DNA from: Paulinella micropora
Taxonomy: Eukaryota > Cercozoa > Imbricatea > Euglyphida
Assembly (NCBI GenBank): GCA_009731375.1
Contig: BJOX01000118.1
Location: 718,037 to 782,036 of the forward strand
Length of the DNA: 64,000 bases
Direction: 5' to 3'
Below, piece after piece: positions 31,370 through 40,824 of the stretch. Position numbers and translations under genes: made by a program. Below the pieces are notes generated by a model, which saw only the letters and a program-made list of their open reading frames with translations, was not told the DNA's origin and did not search any database. The first letter of the stretch is position 1; every line of letters begins with the position of its first letter.

Positions 31370-34045
31370 ATGGCCAAACAGAAAAAAAAAGATAATCCCT
31401 CTTTGGCGGAAGTATACGAGGGAGAAGAGTGGCATGTCCCCCATTACAACTTCAACGGCCCCGGAACGGACTTGCGGAACAGATTTAGATTAGACTACAA
31501 GGGCAAAATCGGAACAGCATCTTATCATCTCCCCATAAATAAGATTGATTATGAAGCGATACGACACGACCTCATGCACATGTCGCCTGACGATATGGTT
31601 CAACATTTTTCCGATAGAGATTATGTAAAAAATGTAGGTGCTAACATGAATTTCCACAACATGGGATCCGCTTTGTTGAGTGTGAATGCAGTCGGTGGTA
31701 AAGCACTGGCAAAGGCGGTATATGAGTTGTCTAAAATCTATGCTCCTATTAAGTATCCATTAAGTAAGCGAAGGCAGATCGCGGAGGAAATCGCACTCAT
31801 GATGCGAGAATGGAAGACGAGCACAGATGTTCTTAAATATCTGGTTGTAAAATTTCCATCCTTGTTTGGAGGCACAACAACGAGAAGGTTAGCAGGAGAT
31901 GCGAGTAGAAGACACATGGAGCGAGTATGGAGTGAATTGCACGAGAAACTCAAATTTTTATTCGGTGGGTCTGCCTTGGCATTTTTTCAAGGGAAGAAAT
32001 TTGTATCGTCTCCTTTGTTAATGGTGTATGGTTCTACCATTGATTTGCCAGAAAAAGTGAAAAAAGTAAAATCATGGGTTGATGCGGTGATGGAAAAATA
32101 TGACAAATACTTGGCAGATGTAGGATATTTTGACGAGAATGGTGATTTCGTGATAAAAAAGAATATTGACAAATACAAAGCAGAGGATGATTACAAAGAC
32201 TTTTTCTTGGACTGGACTACATATGTTTCTAAAGTTGGTTCTAATTATAAAACGGGGTTTNNNNNNNNNNCAGGGTTTCTAAACGAAGCGGAATTGGCAA
32301 GAGTATCTAACATAGAAACTACAAATGAATTAGAACAGGTATCAGTTGAAGAGCCAATAGAGGTTGAAGTCAGCAATATCGCGAATAATATAGAAAATCT
32401 TTATTCCTCAGTAAAACCAATAGCAGAAAGAATTGCAGAAACTACATTTGCTTCCATATCGCCTACTCCGTCGCCAGAAATTCTTAAATCCGTTGAACCC
32501 ATATTATCTCAATCTGTATCGCCTAGCCCGTCAAAATCTATTGAACCGCTACCATCAGCATCAAATACAGAAAATAATAATAATAATAATATTCATAATA
32601 ATATACCAGAAGTAAAAATGGCTGAACCACAGGCACCACCACCACGGGAAAAAATAGTAGATATCGCGGGAAGAAAAACTGCCAGAAATTCCATTAATGA
32701 ATTACTCAATGAATTTCCGCCCGAAGACAGAACCCGCATCAAAGATGAATATGTCCAGATAATTAACGAAGGAAGTGGCAAACATTTAAACATTGATAAA
32801 CTTAAAGAAGAAAAAACTATTGGCGACATTGAAAGAGCGGTTAGCAGAGACCACAAAATCAAGAAGGAGGAATTGGACGGATATCGTGATGAATTGTTTA
32901 ATAAACTCCATAGTGATTTTTATGGAAAATTGTCGCAACACCAACAACACCTATATCACGAGTATTCAACCGCAAAAATGATCAGTTCAATTCAAGATGC
33001 AAAACAAAAAAGAGAAATAAGAGCCAATATTGCTAAATTACAACAAGTGTATAAACCATTGAAGGAGGGTAAAACTGATGAAACAGAGGCTAAAGCATTA
33101 ACCGAGGCATACAACAAAGCGGTAAGTTCTTATATTAACGGAGATAAAGCACAAGGAGATGCCTTTTATGAGGAATTAAAACAACAAACAGAGCCACCAC
33201 CAGCCATTCAACTGCCACCACCATCCGATCCACAAATACAACCTAAGCCACCACTGCCACCTAGGCCACCGAAGAAACGACCACTACCGCAACCGAACCC
33301 GCCACCGCAACCGCAACCGCCACCGAACCCGCCACCGCAACTGAACCCACCACCGCAACCAGAAGAAAACACACAGACTGGGACTTATCTTAGTGGCACA
33401 AAGGCGGGACTTCCATTCGTTGAAAAAAGTGCTAATATTAATAACCCAGCATACAAGGAATATGCGGAAAGCAAAGACCCAGACCCAAACACTACACCAA
33501 ATCAAGCCATGGTTGATTCTATGAGGGCGATTGATGAGTTGGTTGATAGACTTATCGGGAAAACACCAGCAGAACAACGGAGGGAATTGATTAATCTTGC
33601 CCGTTTTACTATGCCGTCCGACCCGAATGGAGGAATTGGAACAACTAAAACCAATATTCTAATCAAAGGAAATAAGGAGCGATCAGATCGTGTGCTTGAT
33701 GCTCCTATGTATGAGTTGCACGATAACACCCAGTTTGGAAACACTAACAATAACATGATGATAAATCGTTATAACAGGGCAGTTATTGTTAAGAGAGTGT
33801 CGGAGAAGGTAAGAATGCCGTCCGTTAAGGCTAGAATGATTAAGAACTTCAAAGCAGAAATTCCACCACAAGTGCAAACTAGAGCAGAAAAGAAAGATTT
33901 TAAACCATTGATTAATCCCCCGTCTGACTACTCTTTTGGAAGCCCATACTCACCATTCTTCACCAACTATGCACACCCGCCCATGCCTTATGGTGTTGAA
34001 TATGATAATTATAGATACAATCAAAACTATTTTCTCAATGCTTAA
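31370..34045 (+). CDS. large virion protein with phospholipase A2-like N-terminus
   Basis: About 891 residues from MAKQKKKDN; I chose this ATG because the longer frame starts inside the divergent gene. Residues 26-35 read YNFNGPGTDL, the Gly-rich calcium-loop pattern, and 60-67 read DYEAIRHD, the His-Asp catalytic pattern of the phospholipase A2-like domain found in parvovirus VP1 and in some polinton-like and adintovirus proteins, where it is thought to breach membranes on entry. The middle is helical; about 650-720 is Pro/Gln-rich (PPPQPQPPPNPP type); the C-terminus is Tyr/Pro-rich. A 10-N gap at 32,261-32,270 leaves a few residues unknown. Enzyme activity is not proven. Confidence 0.7.
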   Translation: MAKQKKKDNPSLAEVYEGEEWHVPHYNFNGPGTDLRNRFRLDYKGKIGTASYHLPINKIDYEAIRHDLMHMSPDDMVQHFSDRDYVKNVGANMNFHNMGSALLSVNAVGGKALAKAVYELSKIYAPIKYPLSKRRQIAEEIALMMREWKTSTDVLKYLVVKFPSLFGGTTTRRLAGDASRRHMERVWSELHEKLKFLFGGSALAFFQGKKFVSSPLLMVYGSTIDLPEKVKKVKSWVDAVMEKYDKYLADVGYFDENGDFVIKKNIDKYKAEDDYKDFFLDWTTYVSKVGSNYKTGFXXXXGFLNEAELARVSNIETTNELEQVSVEEPIEVEVSNIANNIENLYSSVKPIAERIAETTFASISPTPSPEILKSVEPILSQSVSPSPSKSIEPLPSASNTENNNNNNIHNNIPEVKMAEPQAPPPREKIVDIAGRKTARNSINELLNEFPPEDRTRIKDEYVQIINEGSGKHLNIDKLKEEKTIGDIERAVSRDHKIKKEELDGYRDELFNKLHSDFYGKLSQHQQHLYHEYSTAKMISSIQDAKQKREIRANIAKLQQVYKPLKEGKTDETEAKALTEAYNKAVSSYINGDKAQGDAFYEELKQQTEPPPAIQLPPPSDPQIQPKPPLPPRPPKKRPLPQPNPPPQPQPPPNPPPQLNPPPQPEENTQTGTYLSGTKAGLPFVEKSANINNPAYKEYAESKDPDPNTTPNQAMVDSMRAIDELVDRLIGKTPAEQRRELINLARFTMPSDPNGGIGTTKTNILIKGNKERSDRVLDAPMYELHDNTQFGNTNNNMMINRYNRAVIVKRVSEKVRMPSVKARMIKNFKAEIPPQVQTRAEKKDFKPLINPPSDYSFGSPYSPFFTNYAHPPMPYGVEYDNYRYNQNYFLNA

Positions 34046-34053
34046 GTATAATA

Positions 34054-34923
34054 ATGAAACGAGGACTTAGACCAAATAGACTACCACGAAAAACACTTTT
34101 ACGAACGGCACTTGAAGGCAGTAAGATTGATGAATTACACGAAAATGAATTTCAAGTCAGCCGTCCAGTCATAACGGAATTGCCCAAAAAAGAACAAAAA
34201 TTTAAAAAAGGTTTGAAAATTGAGGCAATAGAGTCCGAGCGGGATAGTGTCAAAGAGAAACCACTTCAAAGGGGAAACATCCTTCCGGGGATGGGGCTAT
34301 TCATCATTTGTGGTGCTACGGGCAGTGGCAAGTCCGTTATGATCGCCAACCTACTAGGTAATAAACACATGCTTAAGGGCTGGTGGGACGAGATTTATAT
34401 GTTTTGTTTATCTCCTTCTAAGATGCTTACGGATGTTTTGAAATTGAAAGACGACCATATCATACGAGAGGACAAGCCAGAATTATTGCGACGAATATTT
34501 GACGAACAGAAAAGCAAAATAGAGGCGAAGGGATACGAAAAAGCACCAAAGATATTAATCATTTGTGATGATGTGGCACAATCCCGCAAGTTTCTTAAAC
34601 ACGAAGTATTACAAGAAATCGCTTTTGCTTCAACACATGCCAAAGTATCCGTATGGATAACGACACAATCATACATGCAAATTCCCCGCAATGTAAGAAT
34701 AAATGCCCATTATATTGCCATATTTTCGGGTGTGAAACGATCGGAGATTGAACGAATAAAAGCGGAGCATGAAAGTCAATATCTGACTGATAAAGAGATG
34801 GATGTGCTTATTAGACATGCCACAGCGGAGCCTTATTCTTTTCTATTCATTAACAATAGAATAGCGGATAAGCGACAGGTATTCAGGAAGAACTTTGATA
34901 CCATTTTACACTTAAAAACTTGA
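34054..34923 (+). CDS. genome packaging ATPase, A32/FtsK-HerA type
   Basis: 289 residues. Walker A GATGSGKS (87-94), Walker B KILIICDDVA (166-175), followed by a helicase-like TTQSYMQIPRNVR segment with a sensor-type Gln (about 209-221). Length and motif order match the virion DNA-packaging ATPases of PLVs, virophages and NCLDVs, which pump the genome into the capsid. It starts 8 bp after the preceding gene, so the PLA2-like protein, ATPase and following genes probably form a late transcription block. The basic N-terminal 55 residues may bind DNA. Confidence 0.92.
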   Translation: MKRGLRPNRLPRKTLLRTALEGSKIDELHENEFQVSRPVITELPKKEQKFKKGLKIEAIESERDSVKEKPLQRGNILPGMGLFIICGATGSGKSVMIANLLGNKHMLKGWWDEIYMFCLSPSKMLTDVLKLKDDHIIREDKPELLRRIFDEQKSKIEAKGYEKAPKILIICDDVAQSRKFLKHEVLQEIAFASTHAKVSVWITTQSYMQIPRNVRINAHYIAIFSGVKRSEIERIKAEHESQYLTDKEMDVLIRHATAEPYSFLFINNRIADKRQVFRKNFDTILHLKT

Positions 34924-34977
34924 AGTAAGGCTAATTAGTTTTAAAAGCAATTTTTTTATATTTATTAATAATATAAT

Positions 34978-35433
34978 ATGAGCACTAGGTTATTTACGAC
35001 AACTTACAACCAAGCAGTGAGTATTTACCGCCAACAGAATGGCATTAAAGGAATGTATACCATCAAGAAAGGCACACCAGAATATGAGGGAGTAATCCAA
35101 ATACACAACAAAATCAAGTCTGGTGAAATTCCATCGCAACTTAAGCCAAGAGCACCAAGAAAAAAGAAAATACAAGCCCCTTCTAACCCCTCGCCCATTG
35201 AAACATCGGCACCGCCAGTTGATTTATCATTGAATAGAAAGACAGCAGAACTACTGCCAAATCCTATCACAAATACTACACCACCGCCAAGTGCCAAACC
35301 AGTGGAAATGACACCAGACGGAGAGTGGGATAAAATCGCGAGAGACTTGGATGAGCGAATGAGTAAATCGGCCTCGTATAACAAACTAGTTAATATAATT
35401 AAATTTATGAAAGAGAATAATATCCCTTGTTAG
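34978..35433 (+). CDS. unknown protein, Pro-rich middle
   Basis: 151 residues. N-terminal part (TYNQAVSIYRQQNGIKGMYT-IKKGTPEYE) resembles a short helical motif found in many giant-virus proteins (W/YN-AL...IPKKGTPEY). The middle is basic then Pro-rich; the C-terminus is helical. Preceded by T-rich and AATAATATAAT sequence before the ATG. Possibly a DNA- or scaffold-binding virion protein; no firm family. Confidence 0.55.
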   Translation: MSTRLFTTTYNQAVSIYRQQNGIKGMYTIKKGTPEYEGVIQIHNKIKSGEIPSQLKPRAPRKKKIQAPSNPSPIETSAPPVDLSLNRKTAELLPNPITNTTPPPSAKPVEMTPDGEWDKIARDLDERMSKSASYNKLVNIIKFMKENNIPC

Positions 35434-35447
35434 TATATATACAGAGG

Positions 35448-35852
35448 ATGATTAGAAACACCCGCGCGGCGAACAAGTTATCTGGCGAATTCGTCAATAA
35501 ACTAAACGAAGCAAACAGACAAACTAGCGATGCAATGCAATTGAACCATTTTGAATTGTGGTCTGACAAAGGAGCACCATTAGTCAATCAAGACCTTACG
35601 GATTATTCTAATTTATACCCAGTGCCGACTTATGACTTGCAGAGCATGTTGCCAGATGTCAGCGACAAAGGAACCACAGATGTTGTTGATTTAGATACTG
35701 CCGTGTCTAGTTTGAAATTTTTACAAAAAGCAGTGAAGAATGCTACATCCCGAGAGTATCAACTTGACAACAGAGAAGGCCGTGATACCACCTTAGCCTC
35801 AATACAAGGTGATGTAAGAAAAATAAAAAATGTGTTTTTGCCCGATGAATAA
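35448..35852 (+). CDS. unknown protein upstream of the major capsid gene
   Basis: About 134 residues from MIRNTRAANKLSG; an ATG 21 nt upstream would overlap the previous gene by 7 nt. Hydrophilic, mixed alpha/beta, with VVDLDTAVSSLKFLQKAVKN and a C-terminal helix. Its position between the packaging ATPase and the major capsid gene suggests a virion or assembly role. No motif recognised. Confidence 0.55.
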   Translation: MIRNTRAANKLSGEFVNKLNEANRQTSDAMQLNHFELWSDKGAPLVNQDLTDYSNLYPVPTYDLQSMLPDVSDKGTTDVVDLDTAVSSLKFLQKAVKNATSREYQLDNREGRDTTLASIQGDVRKIKNVFLPDE

Positions 35853-35920
35853 TTCAATTGATTAATTTTAGAAATAATTATTTTTTTATCACATAAATAT
35901 AAGTCCGAGCCTTTACAATC

Positions 35921-37339
35921 ATGAGTGAAACAAAAGACATGAAGAACACGGAGGAGTTGATGTCCCTCAACAACCTCAAGTATGAGTTGCCAGCAAATCT
36001 GGCGCTCACTGAGCAGGGGAGCATCTTTAAGAAGAACTTCTCCGATCAGCAGACTTACACCAGTTCGTCTGGAACTGAAATGATTTTTACACTACAGGCA
36101 AGCACTGATTTTGTTTATGGAAAGAATTGCTATTTATCTTTTGATATCAAGGCCGACGGGTTGGCTACGACCGCAGGGAATGACTGCGGTATTGGCTTCC
36201 TAAACACACCCGCAACTGCTATTTTTGAACGATTTTTGTTGGAAAGCAAGGATGGTAGCGAACTTGAACGAATTGAAGATTTGAACAAGATGGTGCGAAA
36301 TATTCTCCCGTGGCACTACCCTCTTGATTATCGCGGTCAGGCACAGATGGCAGGACAACGCGAATCTCTATCGGCTAATGTTGGTGTTGGTGCTACTACT
36401 GATGTTCCTAACTTTGCGCTTAATACTCCAGGAGTTGTGGCGACTGGTAGTTATTTGAAGGTTTGTATTCCTCTTCATTACTTTTCGGGAGTGTTTAATG
36501 AAGAAACTCTCATTCCTCCTTCTTTGGTTAGTGGTATGAGACTTCGTTTGACATTTGCACCGCCTCAGGAAGCATTGACCGTAATTGGCTCCTCTGATGG
36601 AAAGGCGGTGGCTGGGATTAATGGTACTGCTTTGACTTTCACCGTGTCCAATCCAGTTGTTATGTTGGAGACCTTCTCTCTTGCTCCCGCCGTTCAGAGA
36701 AATATTATGGAACAAATGGGAAGCAAGGATGGGCTTCCATACACTTATGAAACGTATTACAACCAGAAGGCAAACCCCGGAACGAGCGATGATTTTAATC
36801 TTCAAGTGAATAAGGCGGTTGCTCGTGCTCAGTGCTTGTATATCGTTACGCAAAATGTGCTCGCTGATAGTGTTGCTATTGATAACCTTGGAACTGCTCA
36901 AATGCCTTATAGGCAGTATCAGTGCCGTATCGGTGATTGGTATGCTCCGCAACAGAAGATGGAACTTGGAGGAGCCACCGATGATCTGGCCTCAGTACAG
37001 CGCAACTGCGCAGAGTTGTATATTAACAATCTCCAAGCAACTATGGGTATTCGTGATACTTATATGACTTGCTCTGTTTCACTTGAAAACTTTCGCAAGT
37101 TTTATGGCGTTTCGGATGTTGCCGCAACTGCTACCAATGGAGGATTTGCAACCATCATCCAGACACTCAATCAGTCTCCTCATATTGGGGCATCTGGTCT
37201 CGCAGTCAATAACTCACGAACTGCTGAGGTCACTCTTCGTTATGCGGCCACTTATAATGAAAATCGTGCCATTACCGCTTGGTTGAAATACGTCAAAGTG
37301 GCGTCTATCTACCCTAGTAGAGCAGTTGTTAAGCAATAG
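35921..37339 (+). CDS. major capsid protein, double jelly-roll
   Basis: 472 residues. The N-terminal half has STDFVYGKNCYLSFDIKA and FERFLLESKDGSELERIEDL, followed by a second beta-rich half with LRLTFAPP and AEVTLRYAATYNENRAITAW. This size and motif order match the double-jelly-roll major capsid proteins of polinton-like viruses, which build the icosahedral shell. It is preceded by a T run and ACATAAATATAAG. Codon choice is visibly richer in G/C third positions than in the neighbouring genes, as expected of the most highly expressed protein. It ends in TAG. Paired with the minor capsid gene downstream, from which it is separated by a GIY-YIG gene. Confidence 0.88.
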   Translation: MSETKDMKNTEELMSLNNLKYELPANLALTEQGSIFKKNFSDQQTYTSSSGTEMIFTLQASTDFVYGKNCYLSFDIKADGLATTAGNDCGIGFLNTPATAIFERFLLESKDGSELERIEDLNKMVRNILPWHYPLDYRGQAQMAGQRESLSANVGVGATTDVPNFALNTPGVVATGSYLKVCIPLHYFSGVFNEETLIPPSLVSGMRLRLTFAPPQEALTVIGSSDGKAVAGINGTALTFTVSNPVVMLETFSLAPAVQRNIMEQMGSKDGLPYTYETYYNQKANPGTSDDFNLQVNKAVARAQCLYIVTQNVLADSVAIDNLGTAQMPYRQYQCRIGDWYAPQQKMELGGATDDLASVQRNCAELYINNLQATMGIRDTYMTCSVSLENFRKFYGVSDVAATATNGGFATIIQTLNQSPHIGASGLAVNNSRTAEVTLRYAATYNENRAITAWLKYVKVASIYPSRAVVKQ

Positions 37340-37445
37340 CCTTTATTTATTCAAAATCTCTCTTAGTATGTGTAGTTTAAACAAAAAAATAAAAATAACC
37401 ATATAAACATATCGCAATATACAACATAATAAAACATAATACAAT

Positions 37446-38129
37446 ATGCCACGGGTTGGAGATTGTAAGAAAGGTAAAATCTATGCGATTAGGTCTCATC
37501 AAACTGATGAAATTTACATAGGAAGCACCACGAGAGAATTGTCCGCTCGTATGTCAAACCATCGCTACACTTATGAACTCTGGAAAAAAGACGAAAAGAA
37601 ACATAAATATTACTCCAGTTTTGAAATAATCAAACATGGCGATGCCTATATTGAACTCTTGGAATACTATCCGTGCGAAACACTCGCCCAACTTAATAAA
37701 AAGGAAGGCGAATGTATAAGGGAAAACAAGTGTGTAAATAAATATGTCGCAGGTCGGAGTGTGAATGAATGGCACCAAGACAATGCTGAATATGTAAAAC
37801 AACACAAACGAGAATATAATGAACGAAACAAAGAACATCTGGCCAAAAAGAAAAAAGAATATCGTGAGAAGCACATTGATTACTTTCAACAAATCGCTAA
37901 AGAATATAGAACCGATAATAAAGCCAAAATAGCAGAAAGAGATAGATTATATCGTGAAAAAAACAAGGAATATCTAAACCAATTATCACGAGAAAGAGGG
38001 TCTGTTAGAGTGCAATGTGAATGTGGTGATTTTTCAAGAAAGGATAGTATTTCTAAACATAGAAACACCAAAACTCACAAAAGAAACATGGAGGCACTTC
38101 CGATTGGTTTATGTTTGATGGGGTTTTAA
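37446..38129 (+). CDS. GIY-YIG endonuclease 2
   Basis: 227 residues. GKIYAIRSHQTDEIYIGST (about 10-28) is nearly identical to the paralogue at 30,164, as is the acidic EGECIREN segment. It has the same Lys/Glu linker and a C-terminal CECGDFSRKDSISKHRNTKTH zinc-finger-like end. Inserted between the major and minor capsid genes, which is typical of mobile free-standing endonucleases that spread into conserved loci. Probably not needed for virion formation. Confidence 0.85.
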   Translation: MPRVGDCKKGKIYAIRSHQTDEIYIGSTTRELSARMSNHRYTYELWKKDEKKHKYYSSFEIIKHGDAYIELLEYYPCETLAQLNKKEGECIRENKCVNKYVAGRSVNEWHQDNAEYVKQHKREYNERNKEHLAKKKKEYREKHIDYFQQIAKEYRTDNKAKIAERDRLYREKNKEYLNQLSRERGSVRVQCECGDFSRKDSISKHRNTKTHKRNMEALPIGLCLMGF

Positions 38130-38164
38130 TTTAATTAGAATAATATTTTTTGCTATATATAACG

Positions 38165-38962
38165 ATGGCGTTTACAATAAGCAATCTTGAAGATGAAAAA
38201 CGCACGAGAAAAAATTTCCTCCTTCGTGTTTCGTCAAGCGACAAAACAGAATCAAAATCTTCTTCTACTCACAATGGCCGTTTCGTCGTTGATCTGCCAG
38301 CAACTGGTCGGAATATTGACATAATCAGTGCTTATGTTGTTAAGAGTATCTCTATCCCAAATGTTTTCCCAAACATACCGAGTTATGCCAACACTCTCAC
38401 ATTAATTAAAACAACGGGATCGGCTACAAAAACGGCAATCGTAACAGAAAATCAATACACTATTGATACATTTATTACTGCTCTTCAATCCGCTGTTAAT
38501 TCAGCAATTGCCCCAGACTCCGTAGTTATAACTTTGAACTCCGTTAATAAATTGAATTTCGCTTTCACTGGCGATACGTATGCTTTTGATTACGATAACA
38601 GCACGATTAGCAAAAAGATAGGCCTGACTGCCGATATCTCGGCCGCGGCGAGTAGCACGATGCAATCCATAGTCAATCTAATCGGTGAAACCGCAGTTTA
38701 TGTGCATAGCCGTGCATTAAATCAGGCGGGCTTAGTTGAAGCAAATGGAAACTTTTCCGTGGTCGGTAAATGTAATTTAGATAAGCCTTATGGAGTCCAA
38801 TGCTACTTTGAGAGTTCCAATGATGTTGCCGATTACGTCCCATTCAATACCACCAAGAGTTTACGATCCATTGACATCGTCATTAGAAATGCTGGCGGTG
38901 AAGTGCTTGAAGTCCCTTTGAACTTTGAGGTTTCAATTCTCCTTAAGGTCTATCATGCTTAA
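38165..38962 (+). CDS. minor capsid (penton-like) protein
   Basis: About 265 residues from MAFTISNLEDEK, preceded by GCTATATATAACG; an ATG 15 nt upstream lies within the T/A-rich promoter-like region. Beta-rich single jelly-roll style: NGRFVVDLPATGRNIDIIS, SISIPNVFPNI, then a C-terminal strand-rich part ending NFEVSILLKVYHA. Such proteins fill the fivefold vertices and, with the major capsid protein and packaging ATPase, make the morphogenetic core of PLVs and virophages. The assignment rests on size, position and beta-strand pattern. Confidence 0.75.
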   Translation: MAFTISNLEDEKRTRKNFLLRVSSSDKTESKSSSTHNGRFVVDLPATGRNIDIISAYVVKSISIPNVFPNIPSYANTLTLIKTTGSATKTAIVTENQYTIDTFITALQSAVNSAIAPDSVVITLNSVNKLNFAFTGDTYAFDYDNSTISKKIGLTADISAAASSTMQSIVNLIGETAVYVHSRALNQAGLVEANGNFSVVGKCNLDKPYGVQCYFESSNDVADYVPFNTTKSLRSIDIVIRNAGGEVLEVPLNFEVSILLKVYHA

Positions 38963-38986
38963 GAAAAAAAAGAATACATAGATATA

Positions 38987-39223
38987 ATGACATACATACA
39001 AAGGTTAAATGTGTTATTCACTCTGATAAAAAATATCAATATACAACGGCAACAACAACATAAAGAACAAATCCCCTGTGGTGTTAATATTGACCAGTTT
39101 TATATATATTTGAAGAGAAATCACGCACGTATAACAGAAAAGTTAATCAAGGATAGGGGCTTTGAATATATAAAAAAAATGGCTATACAGATAGAAAAAA
39201 AGTTTGAAAGCCTGTATTTCTGA
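38987..39223 (+). CDS. small unknown protein
   Basis: 78 residues, helical and basic (MTYIQRLNVLFTLIKNINIQ...), 24 bp after the minor capsid gene. No motif recognised. Confidence 0.5.
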   Translation: MTYIQRLNVLFTLIKNINIQRQQQHKEQIPCGVNIDQFYIYLKRNHARITEKLIKDRGFEYIKKMAIQIEKKFESLYF

Positions 39224-39243
39224 AAGAGTATATTTTTTTTTGT

Positions 39244-40476
39244 TTAAATCTGGTCTTCTACCCAGTTCAATGAAGCGTAAATGCTCGCCGTTCCACCGCT
39301 CGTTAATTGTGCGGATATAGTAAATGTTTTGCTTGTTCCTATCTTGATGTTATATTGAGACAAATCAATGTATATGGACAAACCACCAGATAGCACATAT
39401 GTAAGTATTATACTTCCGCCCGTTCTTGTTGTCCCCGCCGTATCTACTTCGGCTAATGATGTGTTTGTATCGTAATTGTTGTATGCTGGTGTGCCTCCTA
39501 GTGTGGTATTAAGAATAACTCTTACAATACATGTTTTGGTATCTGTATTGCTAACACACAAATTCTCAAAGTAGATTATGTTATAGTTTGTTTTGCTGTT
39601 AAATGTGGCACGATTTCTAATAGTAAATATGGCATTCTCAGTTGCTCCTATAGTTTTAACATTGTCATACGAGTTTGTTATAGCAATAGTTCTATCAATA
39701 TTCCCCTCAACCGCTAAAAACATACTCGCCGTCTTCATAACAACGGATTGAAGGCTTGACGAATATGCTTTTGCATAAATAGCAAACGCCGCCTGATCCA
39801 ATGATGGAGTGGTCGCAGTGCTCGCGTATTTAATCGCATGAATTACCTCCATTCGCCCAGTGCGGGGGTTTTCAATTTTAAACGTAATTTGACCACTGCC
39901 CAGATATTGGACAACGATTTCAAACACGTTCAATTTAGTGAAATCAATCGCGGGGAAGTTTCCTGTATTGTTGCATTTATCGACATTCCACGCATATTGA
40001 CTAACCACATTTTCAACGCTCCCCGCCGTTCTTACAACGGACATTCCCAAACTTGATTGTCTAAAACATAAATTGTCTGCTGGTGTGCCTATGCCAATAT
40101 CGCAATTGAAAGTGTCTGCCGCGAGGGTTGTTGGAAACAATGCGGAAAATCTAGCAACCAAGCCCATGCCACTTCTATATTTTGCTCGCTCAATAGTCGT
40201 AATCTGTGCGGTTGAATTACCTGAGGCCGATGTAGTCAAGACTGCCATTGAATTAGCAGTTGATACAACCCCGCCGTTGGTTTCTGTTTTGTCAAAGAAA
40301 CGAGTATTAATGCCATATGTGAAGACATTTTGTAATACTGGCGACAGAGTAGCCGTTCGCAATTCTCCGAAGGCCGTTGTTGGCAGTGCATCTTTAATAT
40401 TATCTATTGATAAAGAAGATGATGACGATGTAGTCGATGACGATGGAGTGCTCGTGCTTTGACCAAACAAATTCAT
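39244..40476 (-). CDS. putative virion protein, MNLFGQS family
   Basis: 410 residues. Starts MNLFGQSTSTPSSST with a Ser/Thr-rich linker, then beta-prone segments with few charges and a C-terminal TSGGTASIYASLNWVEDQI. Shares its N-terminal tag and minus-strand orientation with the 212-residue gene at 25,155. The composition resembles phage baseplate or fibre proteins. A common N-terminal anchoring peptide with different C-terminal modules would fit alternative spikes on one attachment site. Convergent with the gene at 38,987, 20 bp apart. Confidence 0.6.
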   Translation of the reverse strand: MNLFGQSTSTPSSSTTSSSSSLSIDNIKDALPTTAFGELRTATLSPVLQNVFTYGINTRFFDKTETNGGVVSTANSMAVLTTSASGNSTAQITTIERAKYRSGMGLVARFSALFPTTLAADTFNCDIGIGTPADNLCFRQSSLGMSVVRTAGSVENVVSQYAWNVDKCNNTGNFPAIDFTKLNVFEIVVQYLGSGQITFKIENPRTGRMEVIHAIKYASTATTPSLDQAAFAIYAKAYSSSLQSVVMKTASMFLAVEGNIDRTIAITNSYDNVKTIGATENAIFTIRNRATFNSKTNYNIIYFENLCVSNTDTKTCIVRVILNTTLGGTPAYNNYDTNTSLAEVDTAGTTRTGGSIILTYVLSGGLSIYIDLSQYNIKIGTSKTFTISAQLTSGGTASIYASLNWVEDQI

Positions 40477-40530
40477 TTTTATACTTAAGTCTTTTTTTTC
40501 AAAAATAGACTTTATATATTATATATAATC

Positions 40531-40824
40531 ATGTCAGTTATTATTAAAGAATTGCCGAGTGATATAATTGGACACATAAGGACATTTGTTTACGCAGAAA
40601 TGCCCCGTATCTTGGACTCGTCCAAGATTGAATATACAGAAGAATTTTGCAATATATGCGGTCTGTCTCGTACATTCCGATCGCATCCTCCGATTATAGC
40701 AGGTAATTTCTATGGTGTGGATAGCATTGAGTTTTTCACAATCTGCTCCATTAAATGCTACAGGCGAGAGTCTAATCTCAGAATGAAATATGGAGAGCCA
40801 CCTTTAGTCGTTGTTAAGTATTAG
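40531..40824 (+). CDS. F-box-like/zinc-binding small protein
   Basis: 97 residues. The start ELPSDIIGHIRTFV resembles the first helices of an F-box or BC-box; CNICGL and CSIKC later suggest one zinc site. Preceded by TTTATATATTATATATAATC. Viral F-box proteins usually redirect ubiquitin ligases, but with only this short match the role is uncertain. It overlaps the end of the recombinase gene by 11 nt on the opposite strand. Confidence 0.45.
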   Translation: MSVIIKELPSDIIGHIRTFVYAEMPRILDSSKIEYTEEFCNICGLSRTFRSHPPIIAGNFYGVDSIEFFTICSIKCYRRESNLRMKYGEPPLVVVKY

